Assembly (NCBI RefSeq): GCF_019754295.1
Contig: NZ_VIRV01000019.1
Coordinates: 1-44,493 of the forward strand
Reading direction: 5' to 3'
Source: Sellimonas caecigallum
GTDB taxonomy: Bacteria; Bacillota; Clostridia; Lachnospirales; Lachnospiraceae
Length of the DNA stretch: 44,493 nt
Positions 7,639 through 16,244 of the stretch are shown here, piece after piece. Position numbers and translations under genes: made by a program. Numbering within the stretch: the stretch's first letter is position 1; each line of letters opens with the position of its first letter. Below the pieces are notes generated by a model. The model did no database searches. It was not told the DNA's origin and was given only the letters and a program-made list of their open reading frames with translations.

Positions 7639-7667
7639 GCAGAAAGTAGATAAACTGCTTTCTGCTT
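7622..7667 (-). terminator. Terminator after the DUF4250 gene
   Basis: A perfect 10-bp stem (AAGCAGAAAG with CTTTCTGCTT, 7637-7667) is followed on the minus strand by GCTTTTTATATA. It overlaps the stop codon of the DUF4250 gene and separates the core gene cluster from the tasA-like operon. Confidence 0.7.
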
Positions 7668-7845
7668 ACACAAACTGATTTCTTTCCGAATCGTATTCAT
7701 AATCGATAGCTCCAAGCGCAGAACAGATCTTTGCTTTTTCCACGCCCATATCCTCACACATGGCATCCAGGTTCGGATAATAGTCTCTCAGTTTCATATT
7801 GACTGCGCTCAGCATCATGACCGGATCTTTTGGCAGACTATACAT
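7666..7845 (-). CDS. DUF4250 domain protein
   Basis: A 59-aa protein read from ATG 7845 to TAA 7666, starting MYSLPKDPVMMLSAVN and ending IDYEYDSERNQFV. This is the complete DUF4250 pattern: a 'LPKDPVMLLS-x-VN-x-KLRDYY' front, one acidic helix and a 'YEYD-x-x-x-NQF' end. The family is widespread in Clostridia, Bacteroides and others and has no known function. Size and sequence suggest a small helical cytoplasmic protein. GGAGGGAAGAAC lies before the start, which overlaps the end of the cyclo-ligase gene by 8 nt, so the two are translationally coupled. It is the last gene of the 9.0-7.7 kb cluster and is followed by a strong terminator. Confidence 0.88.
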   Translation of the reverse strand: MYSLPKDPVMMLSAVNMKLRDYYPNLDAMCEDMGVEKAKICSALGAIDYEYDSERNQFV

Positions 7846-8422
7846 GTTCTTCCCTCCTCTGCATGTAAATATGACTCTCTGTTACGATCATCTCCGGGCA
7901 AACGTCAAACGGACCAGAAGGAATCTTGTCCAATACCTGGATATCAAACCCCAGCGCCGCTGTGCGGATATTCTCTCTTCCTTCCAGGTAGCGGTCATAA
8001 TATCCCCCTCCGTAGCCGATCCTTCTGCCCTTTTTATCAAAAACCGTCCCGGGAAGAATGGCAAAGATATCCACACCTTTTTCCGCCTCCCGAAAAACCG
8101 GGCACGACATTTTCGGCTCCTGGATCCCCCACACTCCGCTCTCAAAATCTTCCCGGCTTCTTACCTGACAGAAACGGATCTCATTCCCTTCCACTCTCGG
8201 GGCACAGACTGTTTTATTTCGTTTCCACGCATCGTCAAAAATTACTTCTGTTTCTACCTCCGAGCGGAAATTTCTGTAAATGAGAAGAACATGTGCCTTT
8301 TGGTAGACTGGGAGATCCTTTATTTTCTCTGCAATCCGAAGGCTCTTTTCATGCCTTTCTTCCTCCGGCATGGCATCTCTTTTCCTGATGATCGCTTCCC
8401 TAATGTGTTTTTTTCTTTCCAT
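7838..8422 (-). CDS. 5-formyltetrahydrofolate cyclo-ligase
   Basis: A 194-aa cytoplasmic enzyme that converts 5-formyl-THF to 5,10-methenyl-THF with ATP, recovering the stored folate form for one-carbon metabolism. The family shows at both ends: KKHIREAIIRKRDAM with the basic first helix, then FDIFAILPGTVFD-like VDIFAILPGTVFDKKGRR and the signature GYGGGYYDRYL (136-146), which binds ATP/phosphate. KIPSGPFDVCPEMIVTE near the C-terminus is also typical ('D-x-x-VTE'). Length is normal. The start overlaps the end of the DUF896 gene by 23 nt, and the stop overlaps the DUF4250 start, so the three form a tight operon. Confidence 0.93.
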   Translation of the reverse strand: MERKKHIREAIIRKRDAMPEEERHEKSLRIAEKIKDLPVYQKAHVLLIYRNFRSEVETEVIFDDAWKRNKTVCAPRVEGNEIRFCQVRSREDFESGVWGIQEPKMSCPVFREAEKGVDIFAILPGTVFDKKGRRIGYGGGYYDRYLEGRENIRTAALGFDIQVLDKIPSGPFDVCPEMIVTESHIYMQRREEHV

Positions 8423-8621
8423 ACTTTTCGCCCAGGTTGGTTATCGAGCCATCTTTTTCTTTGATGGAAATATTGTTAAGCTGCCCTCTCAGATTTTCCC
8501 GGAATGCATCGATATATTCCTGACGCAAAATCTTCTGCTCTATCTTTTCCTCTTCTGTGAGGCCTTCAGCTTTTGACTTATGATATAATTCGTTGATTCT
8601 TCGAATCCGTTCTTCTTTCAT
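8400..8621 (-). CDS. DUF896 (YnzC-like) protein
   Basis: 73 aa. The N-terminal half, RIRRINELYHKSKAEGLTEE followed by EKIEQKILRQEYIDAFRENL, is the two-helix hairpin typical of the DUF896/YnzC/YaaZ family. The tail is GQLNNISIKEKDGSITNLGE. B. subtilis YnzC lies in the SOS operon with yneA; here there are no SOS neighbours, and it is coupled to the cyclo-ligase by a 23-nt overlap. The family is cytoplasmic and of unknown biochemical role. Start: AAAGGAT close to ATG 8621. Confidence 0.85.
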   Translation of the reverse strand: MKEERIRRINELYHKSKAEGLTEEEKIEQKILRQEYIDAFRENLRGQLNNISIKEKDGSITNLGEKYGKKKTH

Positions 8622-8654
8622 ATCCTTTGTACCTTTCTCTTTTTACTTTCTTAC

Positions 8655-9038
8655 TTAACTGGAGTAATTCTCCAGAAATCCGTACAGTTTTTTGACAGTG
8701 CGGATTTCCTTTCCCTTCTCTATTTCTTGGCGCACATCTTCTGGCAGATCCGCTGTAACGATATTTGTGTATTCATAGATCGTCGTCTTATCGGATTTAT
8801 ATACAGCCACAAACCCATTGAGATCCATCAAATAAAACACTTCGTCCTCGCCTTTGCTTCCTTTGGCGGAAACTTCATATCCTGCTTCTTTCTGTGCTTC
8901 CTGAATCTTTGCCTCCTCAATTTTGGCTTCCTGCCTGGCTTTCTCTTCCGCGTAATGGAAGCTGATCTGATAAGCAGCCCCCAGAAGTCCAAGACAGCAG
9001 GCAAAAATCACACAATACCAGATACCGTATCTTTTCAT
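8655..9038 (-). CDS. Membrane-anchored protein with BofC-like C-terminal domain
   Basis: 127 aa. One hydrophobic segment (residues 6-24) is followed by a charged, Ala/Glu-rich helix (EEKARQEAKIEEAKIQEAQK) that could form a short coiled coil, then a compact domain: EVFYLMDLNGFVAVYKSDKT and TIYEYTNIVTADLPEDVRQE, ending VKKLYGFLENYSS. The 'Y-x-x-D-x-G-x-VAVY...LP-x-D' pattern matches the BofC C-terminal domain found alone in many clostridial proteins (recognition from memory). BofC restrains the SpoIVB protease during sporulation in B. subtilis; whether that applies here is unknown. Start ATG 9038 follows GGAGAGGACTTCTT. Confidence 0.6.
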   Translation of the reverse strand: MKRYGIWYCVIFACCLGLLGAAYQISFHYAEEKARQEAKIEEAKIQEAQKEAGYEVSAKGSKGEDEVFYLMDLNGFVAVYKSDKTTIYEYTNIVTADLPEDVRQEIEKGKEIRTVKKLYGFLENYSS

Positions 9039-9084
9039 AAGAAGTCCTCTCCTTTTTTATACAGTATCGGCAAAATGACAGAAT

Positions 9085-9897
9085 TTATACAAGCCGACGC
9101 AAAAGCGTCTCAAAAGGAAGACCGTCCCTTTCCGGCGTCCCTTCTTCTGCTTTCATCTGAAGGCAGTCCGCAACAAAATCCGATGCTTTCTTTACGCATT
9201 CTCCGCATTTGGCTCCATTTATATAGACACCTGCAAAGACTCCGTCAAACAGATCCCCTGTCCCGTGAGACATATATGGGACCTTTTCCCTTTCCTGGAT
9301 CTCAAATATACCTTTTTCCCAGATGGCAGTCCGGATCTTTTCTTTTCCGGAAACTGCACTTGTGATAACGACAGTTCCTGCCCCAAGTGTTGTCAGATGC
9401 TTTGCCATATCAAGCACCTCGTTATCGTCCGCCTCATCTCTGTACGGTTTACCAGACAGAAATGACGCCTCGGTCATATTTGGCAAAAGAACGTCCGCAC
9501 AAGATGCAAGGCGTCTTAGCGCACTACAGTAGGAATCATCAAAATTGGAATAATACTTTCCATGATCCCCCATAATGGGATCAAAGATAACAGGAATACC
9601 CTGCATCTTTTCCAGAAGTTCAAAAACTTTCTCCGCCATTGCGGCACTGCCCAGGTATCCGATGAACACGGCATCAAAACGGATCCCTTCTCTCTCGTAA
9701 TGCCGAAGGCAATCCTCCACGTATGTCCCCGGAACCGCAAGTACAGCCGGCTTCCCGTAACCACCCGTATGGGTGGAAAGAAGCATCGTGGGAATCGGAC
9801 AGACTTCCACGCCCATTCCATTCAGTATCGGGATCATGTTCATCATCCCTGCTTTGCCGGCAGAACAGAGATCGTGAATCAAAAGCAGTCTTTTCAT
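9085..9897 (-). CDS. pdxY: Pyridoxal/pyridoxamine kinase, PfkB superfamily
   Basis: 270 aa. ATP-dependent phosphorylation of vitamin B6 aldehydes or amines in the salvage pathway. It opens with LIHDLCSAGKAGMMNMIPIL, the PdxK/PdxY family pattern in place of the sugar-kinase start. FIGYLGSAAMAEKV, PVIFDPIMGDHGKYYSNF (the conserved 'DP-x-MGD-x-G-x-Y') and DVLLPNMTEASFLSG ('PN-x-TE') follow. The C-terminal anion-hole motif is MSHGTGDLFDGVFAGVY, with the catalytic Asp in GTGD. Length is normal. A close 10-nt gap after the flippase gene and AGGAGAGAGAGG before ATG suggest co-transcription. Symbol pdxY is assigned on family grounds; a hydroxymethylpyrimidine kinase role is less likely. Confidence 0.82.
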   Translation of the reverse strand: MKRLLLIHDLCSAGKAGMMNMIPILNGMGVEVCPIPTMLLSTHTGGYGKPAVLAVPGTYVEDCLRHYEREGIRFDAVFIGYLGSAAMAEKVFELLEKMQGIPVIFDPIMGDHGKYYSNFDDSYCSALRRLASCADVLLPNMTEASFLSGKPYRDEADDNEVLDMAKHLTTLGAGTVVITSAVSGKEKIRTAIWEKGIFEIQEREKVPYMSHGTGDLFDGVFAGVYINGAKCGECVKKASDFVADCLQMKAEEGTPERDGLPFETLLRRLV

Positions 9898-9907
9898 CCT
9901 CTCTCTC

Positions 9908-11557
9908 CTATTTCAGTAAATGTACTTTTTTCAATAGACCTGCAATCTGAATTCCTTTTGGCATTGAGCGGATTTCCTGCTCCGTCAGTCCGCCAATTGC
10001 AAGCAGTCCTACTCCATATACGACAACACCTACAACGATGGCAATGACAGTTGCCACTTTATCATGGATGACAAGTGCCAGCATGAATTGCACTACAAAA
10101 ACGACAACTCCCATAATCACGGCTGCGATCGTAGGAAGGATAAACGTCTTTTTCTTTTCCTGTATATACCCGACCGCTTCCCGAAGGTCGTGTGCATTCA
10201 GAATACACATCGTAATGCCAAATACAACCTTGCTTGCCACCACGGCATAAATGCTCCAGTGGAAAACTACCAGCATAATAAAAAGGCATACTACATGGAT
10301 GATAAGGGAGACCGTCGCATTCTTGACCGGAGCCATCATCTTGTTTATCCCTTGAAGCACCGCATTGGTCAGCGTAGATATCGAGTAGAACACAATGGAG
10401 ACTGCACCGATCCGGAACAGGTTGGCCGCAACTGTATTGTCGATAGATCCCCATATGAGATCCAGCATCTCTTTTGGGATGACGATGAATGCCACCGCAC
10501 TCGGCACCGCGATCAGCATCGTCATTCGCATTGCAAGTTCGATTTTCTGATGTACCTGGCCACTGTCTTTGTTCTCGTACGCACGCACAAGCGGCGGCAC
10601 GACTGAAGACCCCAGCGCATTTGCCATGAAAAGAGGAACGTTAAACAGCGTATAATACTGTCCAAGGCTTCCAAGAAGATCGGCCGCATACTTTTCGGAA
10701 AATCCCTGTGCAGACATGATACTTGTAAACATGGCACTGTCTATAACATTTTGTATATTATAAACAGTTGAACTTAAAATGACCGGTGCGATCGTAAGGA
10801 TCAGGATACGAAAAAGGAAACGGAAAGATTCTTTCTCCGCATGTTTGTCCCGGTACATTTTTTTTCTCAATACATTTTTATATGCATAGAAAATCAGGAT
10901 CAGGAACATAAGAGCTGTCAACCCACCGACGATAACGCCCAGTGTTGCTCCTGCCGCCGAGTATGCCGGACCGTAAAGCTTGTTCCCCTGTTTTTCTGCA
11001 ATATTCTGCCCATACTTCAGAAGCACTGCCGCGCCGACAATACTTACAATGGCATGGATAATCTGTTCCAGTATCTGGGAAACCGCTGTAGGCACCATAG
11101 AGCCTCGTCCCTGGAAATACCCTCTGAGGACACCCATCACAGCCACGATAAAGAGACCTGGTGCTAAAACCCGAAGGCCATAGGCACTCATTCCCATTTT
11201 CATAATGTCTCCGGCGATAAAGTCCGCCCCAAAGAAAATCAGAAAGCTTACTCCGCCTCCCACAACAGCCGCAAACAAAAGAGCTGTCTTTAAGATTCGG
11301 TATGCATTCTTTTCCTGCCCTTTGGACAATCTTGCAGAGACCAGTTTTGACACGGCAAGCGGCAGACTGTAGGACGTCAGGATCAGCGCAATATTGTAAA
11401 TCTGATATGCAACTTCATAAAATCCCTGTCCTGTGATCCCCATTATATTCAAAAGGGGAATACGGTATATCATACCAATAATTCTGGAAATCATCCCCGC
11501 CGCCGCAAGAATGCTGCCTTGCACAAGGAACTCATTTCCATTTTTCTTTTTACCCAT
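9908..11557 (-). CDS. MOP-superfamily flippase (SpoVB/MurJ-like)
   Basis: A 549-aa polytopic membrane protein of the polysaccharide transport family, with about 14 hydrophobic segments. The N-terminal FLVQGSILAAAGMISRIIGM and RIPLLNIMGITGQGFYEVAY match SpoVB/YtgP-type lipid II or polysaccharide flippases. LRGYFQGRGSMVPTAVSQIL (about 141-160) is the 'GYFQG-x-x-x-M-P-T-A-x-SQ' box that marks this branch. It probably moves undecaprenyl-linked wall precursors across the membrane during growth or spore cortex synthesis. Paralogues are common in Lachnospiraceae, so the exact substrate cannot be assigned. It lies between ybeY (65 nt upstream) and the pyridoxal kinase gene (10 nt downstream). Confidence 0.85.
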   Translation of the reverse strand: MGKKKNGNEFLVQGSILAAAGMISRIIGMIYRIPLLNIMGITGQGFYEVAYQIYNIALILTSYSLPLAVSKLVSARLSKGQEKNAYRILKTALLFAAVVGGGVSFLIFFGADFIAGDIMKMGMSAYGLRVLAPGLFIVAVMGVLRGYFQGRGSMVPTAVSQILEQIIHAIVSIVGAAVLLKYGQNIAEKQGNKLYGPAYSAAGATLGVIVGGLTALMFLILIFYAYKNVLRKKMYRDKHAEKESFRFLFRILILTIAPVILSSTVYNIQNVIDSAMFTSIMSAQGFSEKYAADLLGSLGQYYTLFNVPLFMANALGSSVVPPLVRAYENKDSGQVHQKIELAMRMTMLIAVPSAVAFIVIPKEMLDLIWGSIDNTVAANLFRIGAVSIVFYSISTLTNAVLQGINKMMAPVKNATVSLIIHVVCLFIMLVVFHWSIYAVVASKVVFGITMCILNAHDLREAVGYIQEKKKTFILPTIAAVIMGVVVFVVQFMLALVIHDKVATVIAIVVGVVVYGVGLLAIGGLTEQEIRSMPKGIQIAGLLKKVHLLK

Positions 11558-11621
11558 AAAACACCCCGCTATTTCTTTTTCTTTTGTCTGATTTTATACA
11601 CTTTGTGTCAGCGCCAACACA

Positions 11622-12116
11622 TCATCTGGATATCCCAAGCTTTTCCAGGATCTCTTTTTGTTTCGCCTCCATCACAAGCCTCTCTTCTTCCTCCATATGG
11701 TCATATCCCATCAGATGCAGCATACTGTGAGCGATCAAAAACGCGTACTCTCGCAAAACCGAATGCCCGTATTCCTGTGCCTGAGCCAGAACTTTTTCTT
11801 TGGAAATCACAATATTTCCAAGTACCGCTTCCCCGGTCTCAGGGTTGAAGCAATCTTCTTCCGACTCCAGGATTGAAAAATCCCCTGCTTTGTCGTAGGA
11901 GATCATTGGGAAAGACAGGACGTCTGTCGGCCTGTCTATATCTCGGTACTCTCTGTTCAGTTCCTGGATCGCTTCATTGTCCGTCAGAAGAATTTCCACT
12001 TCCGCTTCATATGGAAAGTTCTCATAATCAAGGGCTGCATCTATCACTTCCCTGGCCGTCTTTTCACAGTCGATAGAAAGTCTGATATCTGACTCTTCTT
12101 CAAAATATAAACTCAT
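11622..12116 (-). CDS. ybeY: Endoribonuclease YbeY, rRNA maturation factor
   Basis: A 164-aa zinc metalloenzyme for 16S rRNA 3'-end processing and ribosome quality control. The zinc site HSMLHLMGYDH (His130, His134, His140) is complete. RPTDVLSFPM (about 62-71) is the conserved 'TDVLSFP' strand, and GNIVISKEKVLAQA (about 100-113) the following helix. Length is normal for Firmicutes. It begins 2 nt after the phoH stop, and the order phoH-ybeY is the classic Firmicutes arrangement. Confidence 0.96.
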   Translation of the reverse strand: MSLYFEEESDIRLSIDCEKTAREVIDAALDYENFPYEAEVEILLTDNEAIQELNREYRDIDRPTDVLSFPMISYDKAGDFSILESEEDCFNPETGEAVLGNIVISKEKVLAQAQEYGHSVLREYAFLIAHSMLHLMGYDHMEEEERLVMEAKQKEILEKLGISR

Positions 12117-12118
12117 CT

Positions 12119-13132
12119 TTACTCCTTTTGTCCTCTGATTCTCCTGCTTTTATTCTTTCTCTTCTTCCCCTTGTCTTCCATTTTTTCGTATGCCTCATAC
12201 GCTTTGACGATCTTCTGTACGAGCGGATGACGCACTACGTCTTTGCTGGTCAAACGGCAGATGCTGATACCATCCAAATTTTTGACTACTTTTACCGCCA
12301 CATCAAGACCTGACATCTGACCTGAAGGAAGGTCCTTTTGTGTCTCATCCCCGGTAATAACGACTTTTGACCCGAATCCGATTCTCGTTAGAAACATCTT
12401 CATCTGAGCCGGCGTCGTATTTTGTGCTTCATCCAGAATGATAAAAGCGTTGTCCAGTGTCCGTCCTCTCATGTAAGCCAGCGGCGCCACCTCAATCAGA
12501 CCTTTTTCTGAATTTTTCTGGAAGCTTTCTGCACCCATGATCTGATACAGTGCATCATAAAGCGGTCTCAGATACGGATCGATCTTACTTTGCAGATCGC
12601 CCGGAAGGAATCCAAGCTTTTCCCCTGCTTCAATAGCCGGTCTTGTCAGGATGATCCTGCCCACTTCATTGTTTTTAAATGCTGTAATAGCCATGGCCAT
12701 GGCAAGATAAGTCTTTCCTGTTCCGGCAGGGCCAAGTCCGAATACAACCATATCGTTGCGGATGGCATCCACGTAAGATTTCTGTCCAAACGTCTTTGGC
12801 TTTACAGGTTTCCCCTGGATCGTATAGGCAAGCACGTCTTTGTCGATTTCCAGGACATCCCCTTTTTCATTTTCCATAGACAGTGCCAGCAGATAATCCA
12901 CATTTTGTTCTGTTATGACATTTCCTCTTCTGGAAAGCTCCAGAAGCTTTTCAAGAATTTCTTCCGCCTGTTTTGTCCGATGTTCTTCTCCCATGATCTT
13001 CACGCTTCCATTTCTTGCGATAAAAGTCACGTGAAGAATCCGTTCTATCTTCTTGGCATGGACGTCCAGCTGTCCAAATACATTTCCTTCGTGCTCAGCC
13101 GGAATTTCAATCATTCTCTCTAACGTTCCCAT
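12119..13132 (-). CDS. phoH: PhoH-like ATPase
   Basis: A 337-aa cytoplasmic P-loop ATPase, usually encoded with ybeY and thought to act in RNA metabolism. Walker A is GPAGTGKT (134-141), Walker B AFIILDEAQNTTPAQMKMFL with a DEAQN box, and sensor-like VVITGDETQKDLPSGQMSGL follows. The N-terminal 90 residues contain a KH-like segment (FIARNGSVKIMGEEHRTKQA). The C-terminal tail is very basic. I chose ATG 13132 (GGAAAGAAAGACAGAAC upstream) over a longer frame from 13165. It overlaps the yqfD end by 26 nt. Part of the conserved cluster yqfC-yqfD-phoH-ybeY. Confidence 0.95.
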   Translation of the reverse strand: MGTLERMIEIPAEHEGNVFGQLDVHAKKIERILHVTFIARNGSVKIMGEEHRTKQAEEILEKLLELSRRGNVITEQNVDYLLALSMENEKGDVLEIDKDVLAYTIQGKPVKPKTFGQKSYVDAIRNDMVVFGLGPAGTGKTYLAMAMAITAFKNNEVGRIILTRPAIEAGEKLGFLPGDLQSKIDPYLRPLYDALYQIMGAESFQKNSEKGLIEVAPLAYMRGRTLDNAFIILDEAQNTTPAQMKMFLTRIGFGSKVVITGDETQKDLPSGQMSGLDVAVKVVKNLDGISICRLTSKDVVRHPLVQKIVKAYEAYEKMEDKGKKRKNKSRRIRGQKE

Positions 13133-14354
13133 GTTCTGTCTTTCTTTCCTTTCCGCATTTTTCAAGCAGAGTTAATGTTCCCCTTGCATATGCGTTGTCT
13201 TTGTCCTTGTATATTTTAACATTATTCTCCAAAATTTGAACCCCTTTTTTTCTTAAATCCCTCTGGAATAGTGCAAATCTTTCACTGAGGATTTTCTGAA
13301 ACTCTTCCTGGGTGTAGGTTTTCCCAATATTTTTGTACGTCCGCATCGTCCGGATGCCTACGGAAATGGGAAACTGAAAACTTTTCGACAGACCGATCCT
13401 TACTTCTGAGGAATGAATCTCCATCTGTTTTCCAGCTTTCATCTCGCTCCCAAGAGCATATTCCTTTTTCCCTGTTTTCCAATAAATCTGATGCTTTTCC
13501 CGTTTTTCATAACGCTTTTCCTTGTAACTAAGGTTCAGAATATCCTCATACTCCTGTTCTGTTTCCATCCAGATGTCCGCGTCGGAATGCTGGTATTGCC
13601 ATCCTGTGATTTCCTGGCTGTCATTTTTTATCTCCACTTTCCCTGATACAAGAAGATCTCCTTTTTTTACCTGATCTCCTTCATGGACCTGCGGAATACC
13701 ATTTCGAACTACGATCTTTCGCACGACACCGTCTTTTTCCGCGATAAGATCTGTCCCTTCTTCACTGTTTTCTCCTGTCTTCTTTTCTTCCGCCCCTTGT
13801 TCAGCCTCTTCCCCGGAATCGCTGTTTTCTTTTATAGCAATGCGGATGCGGCACCCTTCCAAAGAAGCGGAGACCCATATCACATCTTCGAACTCTTTCC
13901 GGATCATCTTTGCGATCTCTGGGCAATCCACTTCCGAGCGTCTCATTCCGCAGGCAATCTTCTCTTTTCTCAGGAAAGCAAGGAGCGTCTCGTCGGTCTT
14001 TTTATAATTTCCTTCTATCTGTATATCCCACACAAACAACGACAGCACATAAATAAGAGCCAGACATCCCAGACACCCGGCAAAAAATACTTTTCGTTTT
14101 CTATGCTGAAAGAGAAAGAAAGGAAGGCCGTATTTTTTCAGGATCCGCATTCTCGTGTTGGTCTTCCGCAAAATGGGGCCAAGATGTTTTACTCCGTGGA
14201 TGGTAACATACATCTCATACGCATGCCCCTTTGGTTCCAGACCCCATACCGGAATATGATGATACCGACACAGATTCAGAAACCGTTCTGGAGAATTTCC
14301 CCTGATCCGGATTCTGACATAACCTTTTACGTATCGCAATATCCGAGTCAGCAA
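13107..14354 (-). CDS. yqfD: Sporulation protein YqfD
   Basis: A 415-aa membrane protein needed for efficient sporulation in B. subtilis. The N-terminal region RFLNLCRYHHIPVWGLEPKG and the VFFAGCLGCLALIYVLSLFV membrane helix (residues about 90-109) match the family. They are followed by a POTRA-like segment (IEGNYKKTDETLLAFLRKEK) and the GIPQVHEGDQVKKGDLLVSG hairpin, a biotinyl-lipoyl-like fold shared with SpoIID/YqfD proteins. In between lies an acidic, low-complexity insert (EEAEQGAEEKKTGENSEEG). It overlaps yqfC by 7 nt and is under mother-cell control in other Clostridia. No sigma-E type promoter was distinguished here. Confidence 0.92.
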   Translation of the reverse strand: MLTRILRYVKGYVRIRIRGNSPERFLNLCRYHHIPVWGLEPKGHAYEMYVTIHGVKHLGPILRKTNTRMRILKKYGLPFFLFQHRKRKVFFAGCLGCLALIYVLSLFVWDIQIEGNYKKTDETLLAFLRKEKIACGMRRSEVDCPEIAKMIRKEFEDVIWVSASLEGCRIRIAIKENSDSGEEAEQGAEEKKTGENSEEGTDLIAEKDGVVRKIVVRNGIPQVHEGDQVKKGDLLVSGKVEIKNDSQEITGWQYQHSDADIWMETEQEYEDILNLSYKEKRYEKREKHQIYWKTGKKEYALGSEMKAGKQMEIHSSEVRIGLSKSFQFPISVGIRTMRTYKNIGKTYTQEEFQKILSERFALFQRDLRKKGVQILENNVKIYKDKDNAYARGTLTLLEKCGKERKTEHGNVREND

Positions 14355-14677
14355 TGTCCATCCTCCTTGTTCTCAAATTCCACTTTTGCTATATTCCCTG
14401 TGATCTGCATCTCATCATCAAGATAGTACTCAATCCGCATTCGTCGTCCTGTGACCCTAAGAACACCTTCCTTTGTCCGAATCCGGATCAATTCTTCTGT
14501 ATATTCCAAAATCCCTCTGTAATTCTCTATACATAGTTCCGCTTTTCCCGTCAAGGAAACCAGCGGCATCCCAAGCACAACATCTTTAGGAACATCTGCC
14601 GCCTCAGCAATCTTTTTTCGTACGATATCTCCACGCGGCTCTTTTCCGTTGTTTTTTTTGTTTTGCCTTGTTCCCAT
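14348..14677 (-). CDS. yqfC: Sporulation protein YqfC
   Basis: A 109-aa protein of the YqfC/YabP family. LPKDVVLG-like VPKDVVLGMPLVSLTGKAEL leads to CIENYRGILEYTEELIRIRT, the conserved core of the family ('ENY-x-GI-x-EY'). GRRMRIEYYLDDEMQITGNI follows, with a typical 'I-x-YY-x-x-DE-x-x-I-x-G' end. The ATG at 14677 was preferred; a longer reading from 14692 would use a GTG that lies on the ribosome site AAGG. It overlaps yqfD by 7 nt, so the two are translated together. Expected role: spore coat or cortex formation in the mother cell (family knowledge). Confidence 0.9.
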   Translation of the reverse strand: MGTRQNKKNNGKEPRGDIVRKKIAEAADVPKDVVLGMPLVSLTGKAELCIENYRGILEYTEELIRIRTKEGVLRVTGRRMRIEYYLDDEMQITGNIAKVEFENKEDGHC

Positions 14678-14745
14678 AAAAACGCCGCACACCTTGCTTT
14701 TCTAGCAATATATGCGGCAGATTTCTCCTTCATACGTTGTCTTTT

Positions 14746-15237
14746 TTATCTCTCTTTTCCTGTAAAAGAAGTCACATCAATACAGTACACATCCGCTGCT
14801 TCGATCATATTTGTCTCGAATCGGATATCAGCGTCAGGGGCCATATGTTCCATGATCTTCTCAAGACCATGCAGCTTTTCTTCCTTTTCTGTCAAAAGAC
14901 GTATCTTGCCACTTCCCATAATACTCTGATAGGAACAGGAATATGCACAGGAATACTCTCCAGTAATAACACCTCGTTCGATATCCATCTCAATGGCAAC
15001 GACGGGATGTTTTCGGAAAGCGTCTGCCTTTCTTCCTTTCTGAGCGGAATGAATATAGATTTTCCACTCCGGTTCTCCTGTTTTTTTGATCGTCCAGTCA
15101 TATCCGAAGTTCAACGGGATAACAAAGATTCCGTCTTCATCCGCGACGCCTATCCGTACGACCGCGCTCTTTTCAACGATCTCCCGAAGTGTGGCCTGAT
15201 CCGTAATTTCCCGCTTTTTCAATCTCATCTCACGCAT
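14746..15237 (-). CDS. FMN-binding split-barrel protein (NimA-like, pyridoxamine oxidase family)
   Basis: 163 aa. MRLKKREITDQATLREIVEK and VVRIGVADEDGIFVIPLNFG match the NimA/5-nitroimidazole reductase-like branch of the PNPOx flavin split barrel, and IYIHSAQKGRKADAFRKHPV ('HSA-x-x-GRK-x-x-x-x') is its FMN/phosphate site. CIDVTSFTGKER is the typical end. Such proteins bind FMN or haem; NimA reduces nitroimidazoles in Bacteroides, but most clostridial members have no proven role. The gene overlaps the dus stop codon by 8 nt, so it is the second gene of that operon. Alternative start ATG 15228. Confidence 0.82.
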   Translation of the reverse strand: MREMRLKKREITDQATLREIVEKSAVVRIGVADEDGIFVIPLNFGYDWTIKKTGEPEWKIYIHSAQKGRKADAFRKHPVVAIEMDIERGVITGEYSCAYSCSYQSIMGSGKIRLLTEKEEKLHGLEKIMEHMAPDADIRFETNMIEAADVYCIDVTSFTGKER

Positions 15238-16165
15238 TTACTTCCTCTCCTTCGCTTCTTTTTATCTCTTCCATATATTCTTTCAGACTTCTGGTCCTTT
15301 GTATCCGCTCTATCCCGGTGCGCCCAAGAAGCCCTGTCATCCCGCGGTATGTCCACAGTTCTTTCATCTTCGCAAGTACATATTTTTCCTTCCCGAGTTT
15401 TTCCCGATATGCTTCCACAAGGGCATTTTGAAATTCCAGATAGACGGAGGGCCCTGCTTTTCTTTCGCCCTTTATTTCCGACAAAAGAGAGGGATTTCCA
15501 ATGAGTCCTCTCCCAAACATCAATCGCTCCACACCTGGACATTTCTTCCGAAGACGCTGCACATCCTCTGCAGTAAAAAGGTCGCCGTTGTAACAGAGTG
15601 GATGCCTGGATTTTTTCATGGCCTTTATATATGCATCAAGGTGTGGGGCGCCTTTATAATATTCTGTCAGTGTACGAGGATGAACGATGAGTTCTTTGAC
15701 TGGGTACTGATTGTAGAGTTCTAAGAGCATATCAAACTCCTCCGGATCTTCTGCCCCTATTCTTGTTTTTATAGAAATTTCCACATCGGCCTTGTCGAAA
15801 ATACGATCCAGAAATTCCCTAAGGTATTCTCTTTCCCTGAGTAATCCAGCCCCCTTCCCTTTTGATACGACTGTCCTGGACGGACATCCAAGATTCAGGT
15901 TCACTTCCCTGTACCCCCATTTGTGAAGCCTGACAGCAAGGGCAGCAAACTCCTCCGGGGAATTGGTCAGAATCTGAGGCACCGAGGCAAGCCCTTCATT
16001 GTTCTCCCAGAGGACATCCGCTTTTTGTCTTCTGGAAAGCTTTCCTCCTTCTGCAGGTGTCAGGAACGGAATAAAATATTTGTCAGCCGGTCCAAAATAC
16101 CGGTCAAACAAACCTCGATACACGAAATCGGTCACTCCCTCAAGAGGTGCCATATAATACATCAT
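15230..16165 (-). CDS. tRNA-dihydrouridine synthase
   Basis: A 311-aa FMN enzyme that reduces specific uridines in the D-loop of tRNA. MYYMAPLEGVTDFVYRGLFD is the family opening, and REVNLNLGCPSRTVVSKGKG carries the catalytic cysteine (Cys94). VEISIKTRIGAEDPEEF and ELIVHPRTLTEYYKGAPHLD ('VH-x-R') are the FMN phosphate and tRNA-contact motifs. PLCYNGDLFTAEDVQRL and MFGRGLIGNP close the barrel. The start is decided by AAAGGATTAAAACG before the ATG ATG pair at 16165; a longer reading from 16222 has no such site. Which of DusA/B/C it equals is not decided. Confidence 0.92.
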   Translation of the reverse strand: MMYYMAPLEGVTDFVYRGLFDRYFGPADKYFIPFLTPAEGGKLSRRQKADVLWENNEGLASVPQILTNSPEEFAALAVRLHKWGYREVNLNLGCPSRTVVSKGKGAGLLREREYLREFLDRIFDKADVEISIKTRIGAEDPEEFDMLLELYNQYPVKELIVHPRTLTEYYKGAPHLDAYIKAMKKSRHPLCYNGDLFTAEDVQRLRKKCPGVERLMFGRGLIGNPSLLSEIKGERKAGPSVYLEFQNALVEAYREKLGKEKYVLAKMKELWTYRGMTGLLGRTGIERIQRTRSLKEYMEEIKRSEGEEVNA

Positions 16166-16244
16166 CGTTTTAATCCTTTCGTCTACTATTTTTACAGTTT
16201 TCCGCATACTATCAATCAACAAGACAATTTGCAGGTAAACGTAT